Below are positions 33,214 through 41,068 of a DNA stretch of 64,000 nt, piece after piece. The notes below the pieces were generated by a model, which did no database searches, was not told the DNA's origin, and saw only the letters and a list, made by a program, of their open reading frames with translations. Each line of letters begins with the position of its first letter. Within the stretch, counting starts at the first letter, position 1. The translations under genes and the position numbers were made by a program. Origin of the DNA: Nitrososphaerota archaeon (GTDB taxonomy: Archaea > Thermoproteota > Nitrososphaeria > Nitrososphaerales > UBA183); the NCBI GenBank assembly GCA_029784825.1, contig JAFMAU010000005.1, positions 20,162 to 84,161 of the forward strand, read 5' to 3'.

Positions 33214-35364
33214 TCAGTAGCCGGTCAGTTCAAGGGCGGCTTTCATGATACGGTCCTTGTTCGGGATGTAGTTGTCCTCGAGCCGGGCGAGGGGTATGGG
33301 GATGTCGAAACCTGTCACCCGCTTCACTGGGGCCTTCAGGTAGTCAAGGGCCTTCTCCGCGACGGTCGCAGCCACCTCGGCGCCAATCCCGACGTTCCGA
33401 GGGGCTTCGTGCACGATTACCAGCCTCCCGGTCTTCTGCACCGAGGCGAGCACCGTGTCGAAGTCTATGGGTGAGACGGTCCGCAGGTCGATGACTTCGG
33501 CCGAGACCGACTTTTCGCTCTGGAGCGAGTCTGCGGCCTGCGTCGTCTGGACCATCATAGACCCATAGGACACCAATGTGACGTCGGTCCCTTCCCGCAC
33601 GACCCTGGCTCTTCCAAGAGGGACGCGGTAGTACTCCTCGGGGACATCTGTCTTAGGGGAGTCGTAGATCTTCTTTGGCTCCATGAAGATTATTGGGTCA
33701 GGCTCGGAAAGCGCGGAGGCGAGCAGCCCCTTGGCGTCGAACGGTGTCGACGGGATGACGACCTTCAACCCGGGTGTGTGGGCGAAGTAGGCTTCGGGGG
33801 ACTCGGAGTGGAGCTCTGGAGGCCTTATCCCGGCTCCGTAGGGGAACCTGATCACCCCCCTCGGGGCGAACCTCCCCCGGGTCCTGTTCCTCATCCTCGC
33901 TATGTGGCTGAATATCTGGTCGAAAGCGGGAAGAGAGAAGTTGTCGAACTGGAACTCCGCGACGGGCACCAGGCCTCCGATCGACAACCCGACAAAGATC
34001 CCGGCTATGCTCAACTCGGCTAGAGGAGTGTCGAATACCCTGTCCCCACCGAACTCGTCGAGCAGTCCGCGAGTCACCTGGAACACGCCCCCGTTCTTCG
34101 CCACGTCCTCTCCGAAGATGACGACGTTCTTGTCCCGCTGCATCCCCTCTCTGAGAGCCATGTTGACTGCGTTCCTGATGTTCACCCCGGGCTTACCCCC
34201 TGAGACAGCGGGGTCCGCGGCCGGGGACTCCGGAGCAGTGGGGACGCCGAAGCTCTCGGCTCTCTCGGAGGCGAGGTTTGGGGTAAGGGACGAGTAGGTG
34301 TAGTCGAAGATCGCAGTGGGCTCGGGGGGAGGCGTCGCGCGGTACGCCGCTATGGCGTCGTTCATCTTGCTCTGGGCAGACTCCATCGCCGCTTCCCTCG
34401 TCCTGTCGTCGATGATGCCGCGCGAGCGCAGGTACTTCTCGAACCTGACAAGCGGGCTGCGCTTCTCCCATTCCGCGACCTCTTCCGGGGCCTTCAGTTT
34501 GTTCGAAACGAGCTCGGCGGTGGTGTGCGGGCCCATCCTGTACGTCGAGTACTCGATGAGCGTGGGGCCTCCTCCCCTCCTGGCCTTCTCCACTGCGTAC
34601 TTCGTGGCTTCGTAGGAGGCGACGACGTCGTTCCCGTCGACCAAGATCCCTTCGAAGCCGTAGGCCACCGCCTTCTGCGCGATCGTCTTGGAGGCGGTCT
34701 GCGCGTTCCTCTTGACGGAGAGCGCCCACTGGTTGTTCTCGACTCCGAAGACGACAGGAAGGTCGTACACTCCTGCGAAGTTAAGGGCCTCGTGGAAGTC
34801 GGCCTTCGAGGTGCCCCCGTCCCCGGTGACGACGAAGGTCACAGCCTTCTCTCCGAGGATGCGCTTTGCCATGGCCAGGCCGGCGGCGTGAGGAAGCTGG
34901 GTCGCGACCGGGACAGCGAGCGGCAGCATGTTGAAATCCTCCGGGACCTGCATCCCCCTCTCGTCCCCTCCCCAGTAGAGGAGGAGCTTCAGGGCCGGCA
35001 TCCCGAACGCCAGCATGCCTGCGGAGTCTCTGTACATCGGCACGTACCAGTCCCCCTTCTCGAGGGCGTTGACCGGCCCCACCTGGCACGCCTCCTGCCC
35101 CTTTCCAGGGGCGTAGGTGCCGATTTCCCTCAGGGTCGAGAGGTTGGTGGCCTTCTCGTCGAACAGCCTGCCGAAGACGAGCTGCTCGTAAAGGCGCCTT
35201 AGCGCCTCTGGAGAGAGGTTGGGGTCCTTGCCCCTGAGTGTACCGTCGGGAGCCAGTCTCTGGAACATGAAGTCCTCCGGCCTTGTGAGCTTGAAGTCCG
35301 ATTCGTTGAAGGTCCGGGGGATGGAGTCTGAGCCCGTTCCCTTCATGAAGTCTTCTTGGGTCAA
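33214..35364 (-). CDS. 2-oxoacid dehydrogenase E1, fused alpha and beta subunits
   Basis: A 716-residue thiamine-diphosphate decarboxylase. Residues ~40-355 are the E1 alpha part: PGKGQEACQVG, YRDSAGMLAFG and the ThDP motif from GDGGTSKADFHEALNF to ENNQ. After a Pro/Ala-rich linker (~345-390) the E1 beta part (~393-716) follows: NAVNMALREGM, VVIFGEDVAKNGGVF, AELSIAGIFVGL, RFPYGAG, HSESPEAYFAHTPGLKVVIPS and a C-terminal TGFDIPIPLA. The two are normally separate genes. TTG 35364 overlaps the lipA stop (TTGA); ATG 35346 is an alternative. Confidence 0.93.
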   Translation of the reverse strand: MTQEDFMKGTGSDSIPRTFNESDFKLTRPEDFMFQRLAPDGTLRGKDPNLSPEALRRLYEQLVFGRLFDEKATNLSTLREIGTYAPGKGQEACQVGPVNALEKGDWYVPMYRDSAGMLAFGMPALKLLLYWGGDERGMQVPEDFNMLPLAVPVATQLPHAAGLAMAKRILGEKAVTFVVTGDGGTSKADFHEALNFAGVYDLPVVFGVENNQWALSVKRNAQTASKTIAQKAVAYGFEGILVDGNDVVASYEATKYAVEKARRGGGPTLIEYSTYRMGPHTTAELVSNKLKAPEEVAEWEKRSPLVRFEKYLRSRGIIDDRTREAAMESAQSKMNDAIAAYRATPPPEPTAIFDYTYSSLTPNLASERAESFGVPTAPESPAADPAVSGGKPGVNIRNAVNMALREGMQRDKNVVIFGEDVAKNGGVFQVTRGLLDEFGGDRVFDTPLAELSIAGIFVGLSIGGLVPVAEFQFDNFSLPAFDQIFSHIARMRNRTRGRFAPRGVIRFPYGAGIRPPELHSESPEAYFAHTPGLKVVIPSTPFDAKGLLASALSEPDPIIFMEPKKIYDSPKTDVPEEYYRVPLGRARVVREGTDVTLVSYGSMMVQTTQAADSLQSEKSVSAEVIDLRTVSPIDFDTVLASVQKTGRLVIVHEAPRNVGIGAEVAATVAEKALDYLKAPVKRVTGFDIPIPLARLEDNYIPNKDRIMKAALELTGY

Positions 35365-36287
35365 ACGTGGTTTTCCGCTTCGGCGGCCATATAAGATTGG
35401 TGCCCGCCCTGCGGATTCTCGATGGCGGACCTGATGAAGAACTCCCCTGCGCGGTAGCTGCTGCGCACGAGCGGGCCGGACGCCACATAGAGGAAGCCGA
35501 GGCGCTCCCCAATAGCCTTGTACCTGGCGAACTGGTCCGGCTTCACATATTCGACGACCTTCAGGTGCCTGGGCGAGGGGCGCAGGTACTGCCCCACCGT
35601 GAGGAAGTCGACGCCAGCCCGTCTCAGGTGGGTCATGGCCTGTTCGACCTCCTCTTCGGTCTCTCCCAGTCCGACCATGATGGAAGACTTCGTGTGGGCG
35701 CGGGGGGCCAGCTTCTTCACGTTTCTCAAGACGGACAGGGACTGCCAGTAGTTCGCCCTCCGGTCCCTGACAGCAGGGGTCAGGGACAGAGTCGTTTCGA
35801 CGTTGTGGGCTATGACGTCAGGCCTGGCTTCGACCACCTTGGCCAGGTCTTCAATGTCCCCCTGGAAGTCCGGAATGAGCACCTCGACAAGCATCCCCGG
35901 ATTCCTCTCTTTGACCAGCCGGACCGTCTGTGCGAAGTGCCCAGCGCCTCCGTCCGGGAGGTCGTCTCTGTCGACCGAGGTCAGTACAACGTAGGTCAGC
36001 CCCATCTGGGCGAGGGCGAACGCCACGTTCTCGGGCTCGTACCGGTCGAGGACTCCGGAGGGCCTTCCCGGGGTCACCATGCAGAAGCGACATGCGCGCG
36101 AGCACGTGTCCCCCATGAGCATGAGCGTCGCCGTCCCCCCTCCCCAGCATTCACCCACGTTCGGACAGTGGGCCTCCTCGCAGACGGTGTGCAGGTTGAG
36201 TCCGCGGAACAGTTCCTTCAGCTCCTCGTAGCTCTGGCCGCGTGGAGATGGTACGGTCAGCCAGGTCGGCTTTGGTCCGGCTAGCAA
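35361..36287 (-). CDS. lipA: lipoyl synthase
   Basis: A radical SAM enzyme that inserts two sulfurs into octanoyl-E2. The 308-residue product has the auxiliary cluster C-x4-C-x5-C in VCEEAHCPNVGEC and the SAM cluster C-x3-C-x2-C in DTCSRACRFC, followed by VLTSVDRDDLPDGGAGHF and the C-terminal R-S-S-Y motif (GPLVRSSYRAGEFF), whose Ser binds the auxiliary cluster. TTG 36287 lies two bases after the regulator stop; its own stop overlaps the E1 start. This places lipoylation and its client in one operon. Confidence 0.95.
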   Translation of the reverse strand: MLAGPKPTWLTVPSPRGQSYEELKELFRGLNLHTVCEEAHCPNVGECWGGGTATLMLMGDTCSRACRFCMVTPGRPSGVLDRYEPENVAFALAQMGLTYVVLTSVDRDDLPDGGAGHFAQTVRLVKERNPGMLVEVLIPDFQGDIEDLAKVVEARPDVIAHNVETTLSLTPAVRDRRANYWQSLSVLRNVKKLAPRAHTKSSIMVGLGETEEEVEQAMTHLRRAGVDFLTVGQYLRPSPRHLKVVEYVKPDQFARYKAIGERLGFLYVASGPLVRSSYRAGEFFIRSAIENPQGGHQSYMAAEAENHV

Positions 36288-36289
36288 GA

Positions 36290-36724
36290 TCAGCTGCCGA
36301 CTAGTACCTTCAGCCTGTCAAAATCCTTTCCGGAGAAGGTGCCCTCGCAGGCGTAGCACCCCTCCACTTGAAAGCCCGGCTCGAGGTCCCCGTGGAGGAT
36401 GCACATCAACTTGTTGAACCGTATGTAGTCGAGGACCTCCGTCATCGACCTGAGGGCCTCTCTGGTATCCGGTTCTTCTCCAGCCAGCTCCTTGGCTATC
36501 TTGTCGGCGGCCTTGGAAACGGTCTTGTCGCTCTCTAGGTTCACCATCATGCCTCTCGTCTTCCTGGCGTAGTTGCTCACCGAAGCCTGGGTGACCCCGA
36601 GGCACTTCGCAACCTGCTGCTGGGTCATCTTGTAGTCGTCCTGGAGCCTCCGGGCAACCATCGCCCGCAGGGCCGGGAGGGCTGACTTCGCGACAATTTC
36701 GTAGGGGCTGATGAGCTTCGACAA
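36290..36724 (-). CDS. helix-turn-helix regulator (COG2522-like)
   Basis: A 144-residue protein. The N-terminal part has MTQQQVAKCLGVTQASVSNYARK (helix-turn-helix, residues ~33-55) preceded by LRAMVARRLQDDY. The C-terminal part carries three cysteines (FNKLMCILHG, EGCYACEGTF) that may bind a metal or sense redox state. It resembles small archaeal regulators of the COG2522 type. TTG 36724 lies just after a 14-bp palindrome, so autoregulation is likely. As first gene of the lipA operon it may sense lipoate, thiamine or 2-oxoacid status; that is inference. Confidence 0.75.
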   Translation of the reverse strand: MSKLISPYEIVAKSALPALRAMVARRLQDDYKMTQQQVAKCLGVTQASVSNYARKTRGMMVNLESDKTVSKAADKIAKELAGEEPDTREALRSMTEVLDYIRFNKLMCILHGDLEPGFQVEGCYACEGTFSGKDFDRLKVLVGS

Positions 36725-36732
36725 GCCTTTCG

Positions 36733-36746
36733 ATAACTTATGTTAT
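36733..36746. promoter_or_regulatory. palindromic candidate operator of the lipA operon
   Basis: ATAAC-TTAT-GTTAT is a perfect inverted repeat of 5 bases with a 4-base spacer. A third copy of the half-site, TGTTAT, lies at 36751-36756. The palindrome sits between the TATA-like TTATTTAA (36753-36760) and TTG 36724, so a bound protein would block initiation. The first gene of the operon encodes a helix-turn-helix protein. Confidence 0.6.
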
Positions 36747-36902
36747 ACTCTGTTATTTAAGCCGATAGCCGGCGCAAGGTCACTTTCGGCCCACCTCCGG
36801 GAAGATCCCGTGAGAGACCGCAAACTTATTGGAGTGGACAGGGCTGATTCACTTCCTTCTCGGGATGTATGATCTGTCGAAAGGTTTCAGGTTGAGAGCG
36901 CC

Positions 36903-39770
36903 ATGACAGGAGGCAACGCTTTCCAGCTCTTCTCGCCCCCTCTCATAGCCGCCCTGAAGGAGCGGGGGTTCGAGGTGCCCACCGACCCTCAGGAGAAGCT
37001 CGTCCCAATAGTCAGAGAGGGGAAGAACGCCCTCCTTATGGCGCCCACGGGGACTGGGAAGACCGAGGCTGCCCTGCTCCCCATACTCGACGCGATGGTC
37101 AGGGAAGGAGAGTCGAGGGAGAAGGGGACGAAGCTCCTGTACATCACCCCGCTCAGGGCGCTCAACCGGGACATGCTTGACAGGATGCAGTGGTGGTGCA
37201 AGCGCTTCGACATCAGGCTGGGGGTCAGGCACGGGGACAGCTCTCAGGCGGAAAGGACCAACATGAGCTTCGCACCCCCGGACATACTGATCACGACCCC
37301 GGAGACCCTGCAGATTCTGCTCGTCGGGAGGAGGATCAGGCAGAACCTCGCCAAGCTCCGCTGGGTTGTTGTGGACGAGGTGCACGAGCTCTCGGAGGAC
37401 AAGAGGGGGAGCCAGCTCAGCGTCGGCCTCGAGAGGCTGCGGGACGTGGCTGAGAAGGAGTTCCAGATCGTGGGGCTGTCTGCGACGGTCGGCTCCCCAG
37501 AGAAGGTCGCCCAGTTCCTGGTCGGGAGCGGGAGAGAGTGCGAAGTCGTCAGGGTCCCCGTCGAGAAGAGCCTTTCGCTCAAGGTGGTCACCCCCCGCGC
37601 CACTGGTGACGACAGGGTCCTGGCCGACGCCATCTATTCGTACCCCGAGGTGGCGGCCCGGCTCCGGACGGTCAGACAGCTTGTCGAGAGGTACAGGTCT
37701 GTGCTTATCTTCACCAACACGCGGTCAGAGGCCGAGGCCCTCTCGAGCAGATTCAGGGTCTGGGACCCGGACTTCCCGATCGCGGTGCACCACAGCTCGC
37801 TGTCCAAGGCCACGAGGGAGGCGGTCGAGAGGAGCCTGAAAGATGGGAAGCTCCTCGGCGTCATCTGCACCAGCAGCCTCGAGCTCGGAATAGACATCGG
37901 GTTCCTAGAATACGTCGTGCAGTACAACTCCCCGAGGCAGGTCACGAGGCTCATCCAGAGGGTGGGCAGGAGCGGGCACAAGGTCGGAGAGGTGTCCAAC
38001 GGGATGGTGATTACGCAGGACTCAGACGATACCCTCGAGGCTGCGGTGCTCTGCAGGAAGTCGGTCATGGGTGAGCTCGAGCCCCTCGAGCCTGTGTTCA
38101 ACCCCTACGATGTTGCGATCCACCAGGTTGCAGGCCTCCTCATCGAGCAGAGCAACTGGAACTTCGACGACTTGCTGGCGCTGATGAAGAGGAGCTATGC
38201 CTATGAGAACTTCGACCAGGAGAGGCTGAGGAGGGTCTTGACTTACATGAGGGAAAGGTATCCAAGGCTGGCGTACTACAGCGAATCTGACGGGAAGGTC
38301 TTCAGGGCCCGGGACGTCAAGCCGCTCTTCCAGTATTACTTCGACAACCTGTCGATGATCCCCGACGAGAAGCAGTACCTGGTGATCGAAGGGGACAACT
38401 TCGTGGGGACCCTGGACGAGGCCTTCGTGTCGGAATACGGGGAGGTGGGGGTGAAGTTCGTTGAGGCAGGGAGGTGCTGGAAGGTCGAGCAGATCTACGG
38501 GAACAAGGTGTACGTGAAGGCCGAGGAGGACCCGACCGGGGCTGTCCCGAACTGGGTTGGAGACGAGATACCCGTGCCGAGGGAGGTGGCCGCCGAGGTC
38601 GGGGCCGTGAGGAGGAGGTATGCCGAAGAGCTCGAGAAAGGGACGGAGGACAAGTACCTCGACGAGCTCGTAAGGACCTACCCGATCCCCAGAGAGGCCC
38701 TCCGCGAGGCTCTCAGGGAGGTTGCGGAGCAGCATGCGGCCAGGCTCCCGATCCCATCGGAGAGACTGATCACCATCGAGAAGTGGGACAGGTACGTCGT
38801 CATCCAAGCGGCCTTCGGTCACCGCGTGAACAGGCTCCTCGCCCGTGTGATCGGGCACATCATCTCAGAGCGCATCGGCCAGTCCGTGGCTGTGCACCAG
38901 GACCCCTACAGGATCGTCATCGAGGCAGAGGTCTCACCGGCTGCCGTGCTTTCAGTGATCGAAGAGCTCCACAAGCTGGACCTGAAGGCTGCCACAGAGA
39001 GGGCCGTGGAGAGGAGCGGGATATTCAAGCGGAGGTTGATCCACGCGGGAAAGAAGTGCGGTGCCATAGCGAAGGACGCAGACTACGCCAGCGTGTCGAT
39101 CTCCGGGATAATCGAAGCGCTGCGGGACACGCCTGTCTACGAAGAGGCGATGAGCGTGATCTTCCATGACGACTTCGACCTGGCCGCGACGAGCGACGTC
39201 GTGGAGAAGATCAGCGCCGGGGCCATAGAGGTCAAACTTGTGGAGTACGACGGGCTGACCCCCATCGCCCGCATCGGGGTCGAGGAGATCAGCCGGAGGG
39301 GGGAGATAGTTTCCCCAGAGAGGCTAAGGGCGCTCCTCAAGCAGTCGACCAGGGCGAGGATCAACGAGACTTTCATGGTGGCGGTCTGCACCAACTGCTG
39401 GAACTTTCTGGAGCTCAGGAAGGTGGCGGACCTGGAAGGACTCGACAGGTGCCCTGCATGCGACAAGGAGGCCCTCGGACTCTCGACCGATTCCTATGAG
39501 AACGTCTTCTCGCTCGCCATGAAGGCCAGGAGCAGGGGGGACATCAGGGGGAGCAGGCTGAAGCTCGTCGAAGCCCTCCGGAGGTCCGCGGAGCTGAGGA
39601 AGGAGTACGGCCACTCGGCAGACATGCTGATGGCAGGCCGAGGCATAAGGCTGGCTGACGCCTCGGCACTAGCGGCGAAGATGAAAAAGGAAGGGACTGA
39701 CATCGTAGAGCTGGTGATCGAGGGCGAGAGGGAGGCGCTGCGGAGGCGCTACTTCTTCGCGGCATCCTGA
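36903..39770 (+). CDS. Lhr-family ATP-dependent helicase (copy 1)
   Basis: A 955-residue superfamily-2 helicase. Walker A is APTGTGKT (residues 47-54), followed by YITPLRALNRDM (motif Ia), TTPETLQ (Ib), DEVHEL (motif II, ~158), LSATVG (III), ICTSSLELGIDIG (V) and RVGRSGHKVGE (VI). The region after ~440 matches the winged-helix and Lhr-core domains, with NLSMIPDEKQY. A C-terminal CTNC and CPAC pair (~828-850) suggests a zinc ribbon. Lhr proteins unwind DNA or DNA-RNA hybrids in repair. ATG 36903 is the start; no close TATA box is seen. A paralogue lies at 43196-46036. Confidence 0.9.
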   Translation: MTGGNAFQLFSPPLIAALKERGFEVPTDPQEKLVPIVREGKNALLMAPTGTGKTEAALLPILDAMVREGESREKGTKLLYITPLRALNRDMLDRMQWWCKRFDIRLGVRHGDSSQAERTNMSFAPPDILITTPETLQILLVGRRIRQNLAKLRWVVVDEVHELSEDKRGSQLSVGLERLRDVAEKEFQIVGLSATVGSPEKVAQFLVGSGRECEVVRVPVEKSLSLKVVTPRATGDDRVLADAIYSYPEVAARLRTVRQLVERYRSVLIFTNTRSEAEALSSRFRVWDPDFPIAVHHSSLSKATREAVERSLKDGKLLGVICTSSLELGIDIGFLEYVVQYNSPRQVTRLIQRVGRSGHKVGEVSNGMVITQDSDDTLEAAVLCRKSVMGELEPLEPVFNPYDVAIHQVAGLLIEQSNWNFDDLLALMKRSYAYENFDQERLRRVLTYMRERYPRLAYYSESDGKVFRARDVKPLFQYYFDNLSMIPDEKQYLVIEGDNFVGTLDEAFVSEYGEVGVKFVEAGRCWKVEQIYGNKVYVKAEEDPTGAVPNWVGDEIPVPREVAAEVGAVRRRYAEELEKGTEDKYLDELVRTYPIPREALREALREVAEQHAARLPIPSERLITIEKWDRYVVIQAAFGHRVNRLLARVIGHIISERIGQSVAVHQDPYRIVIEAEVSPAAVLSVIEELHKLDLKAATERAVERSGIFKRRLIHAGKKCGAIAKDADYASVSISGIIEALRDTPVYEEAMSVIFHDDFDLAATSDVVEKISAGAIEVKLVEYDGLTPIARIGVEEISRRGEIVSPERLRALLKQSTRARINETFMVAVCTNCWNFLELRKVADLEGLDRCPACDKEALGLSTDSYENVFSLAMKARSRGDIRGSRLKLVEALRRSAELRKEYGHSADMLMAGRGIRLADASALAAKMKKEGTDIVELVIEGEREALRRRYFFAAS

Positions 39771-40309
39771 GCCCTGGAAAGAATCAGAGTCATCAGGGTC
39801 TTCTCGTCGACCTCCGCATGGGTCCGCCACCCGATGTGAAGCATCCCCCTGTCATCCTGGTCCAGATACCCCCGCTTGACGTATCTGTCAAGCGAATAGT
39901 CGACGCGCCATCTGGGGAACTTCTCCCTGAGGAACTGCTCGACCTCGCGGCGGGCGACCCGCCCCTGCTTCGAGTTGATGAACGCGATGGTCGCCGCGAG
40001 GACGGCCAGGTCGTCTATCCTGATGCCCGAGGTCTCCGCTTCGCTGACCGTGGGCGGCTCCTTGAACCTCAGGAGGAACCTGGACGAGTCGTCCGTCCCG
40101 TCTGCGCCTTTGACCTCGAACACCTCGAGCCCCATGGGAGATACGTCCTCCGACAACACCTCGATTATCTTCCGAAAGTCCCTCCCCAGGTGGCGCTTTA
40201 GCTCCCACCCCTTCACGCCCGGGTTACGGCCGCGCTGCAGGACCAGGACCTGGAAGGCCCGCCTGACCTTCCGCTCCAGCAGCGCTCTGTCTGTCGGCTC
40301 GGCCTCCAC
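39749..40309 (-). CDS. winged-helix KITE-like SMC partner protein
   Basis: A 186-residue protein, third gene of the SMC operon. Two helical/winged segments are visible: residues ~8-60 (LERKVRRAFQVLVLQRG, W-LKRHLGRDFRKIIEVLSEDV) and ~100-165 (IDDLAVLAATIAFINSKQG, RREVEQFLREKFPRW, DYSLDRYVKRGYLDQD). Position and size fit the KITE subunits (ScpB, MukE, Nse1/Nse3) that join kleisins. Similarity to Nse3-type proteins is possible but not proven by eye. GTG 40309 overlaps the kleisin stop. Its end overlaps lhr copy 1 by 22 bases. Confidence 0.6.
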   Translation of the reverse strand: MEAEPTDRALLERKVRRAFQVLVLQRGRNPGVKGWELKRHLGRDFRKIIEVLSEDVSPMGLEVFEVKGADGTDDSSRFLLRFKEPPTVSEAETSGIRIDDLAVLAATIAFINSKQGRVARREVEQFLREKFPRWRVDYSLDRYVKRGYLDQDDRGMLHIGWRTHAEVDEKTLMTLILSRAQDAAKK

Positions 40310-41067
40310 TATGGTTCACCTGTTATCGAGATCGCCACCGACCTCGGCAAGCCCTTCGCCTTCTCAGTCAGCGCCATGGTCCAGATCTTCCCTGAGAGAG
40401 GCTCGGTTCTAAGAAGAGCCCTCCCTTCGCTTATCAGGAACGCGAGGAGATAGGCCCGCCTCACCTTGTCCTCGAACGCGTCGACGCCTATGAACTCCCG
40501 ATAGTCCACCCACTCCCCGTTAGACTTCTGCAGCAGCTCATAGTGCAGCTGCGCCAGCCCGCTCTCGAACTGCTCCTTCGTGAAGACGCCGAGGGTGACC
40601 AGGTCAGAGTAGTCGACGACGCCCGGCCTGATGCCGTAGGTCCCGAACTGGTCCTTGAACCGCTCGGAGATGGGCGTCAGCTCGCGCCAGTAGACGAAAG
40701 CCCTCTCGAGCCCCCTCGGGGAAAGCTGGTCCACCTGGGCGACGGGGTGCCAGCTCTTGACGAACGCTTCGGAAAGAGACTCCTTGGGGAGGAGCTTCAG
40801 CTTGAGCTGTATGAGCAGCGGGTCGATGTACAGGGCGCTTGCCCTCTGCTTCAGCCACTGGTCCTGCAGCTTAACGACCTGCGCGAGCTCTAGCATCGCT
40901 TCCGAGTCGACGAGGAGCTCGTCGAGGAACTTGAGCTCAGGGAGCCTCTGCTTGAGGATGAGTATTTTCTCCCTGATGTCGACGTCGAATGGGTTGGCGC
41001 TGCTCGTTTCGACGTCCCTGCATAGCTCAATTACCCTGAGGTAGTCGTCGAGCTTGGTCTGTTCCAG
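40309..41067 (-). CDS. kleisin-like SMC partner protein
   Basis: A protein of up to 253 residues, second gene of the SMC operon. The N-terminal part (NPFDVDIREKILILKQRLPE, LKFLDELLVDSEAMLELAQVV, KQRASALYIDPLLIQLKLK) resembles the helical ScpA/kleisin N-domain that binds the SMC neck. The C-terminal KVRRAYLLAFLISEGRALLR, EPLSGKIWTM resembles the winged-helix end that binds the SMC head. The first ATG (40896) would remove the N-domain. The open frame begins at 41073 with no ATG, GTG or TTG; CTG 41067, two bases after the SMC stop, is the best start I see. Confidence 0.6.
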   Translation of the reverse strand: MEQTKLDDYLRVIELCRDVETSSANPFDVDIREKILILKQRLPELKFLDELLVDSEAMLELAQVVKLQDQWLKQRASALYIDPLLIQLKLKLLPKESLSEAFVKSWHPVAQVDQLSPRGLERAFVYWRELTPISERFKDQFGTYGIRPGVVDYSDLVTLGVFTKEQFESGLAQLHYELLQKSNGEWVDYREFIGVDAFEDKVRRAYLLAFLISEGRALLRTEPLSGKIWTMALTEKAKGLPRSVAISITGEP

Positions 41068-41068
41068 C

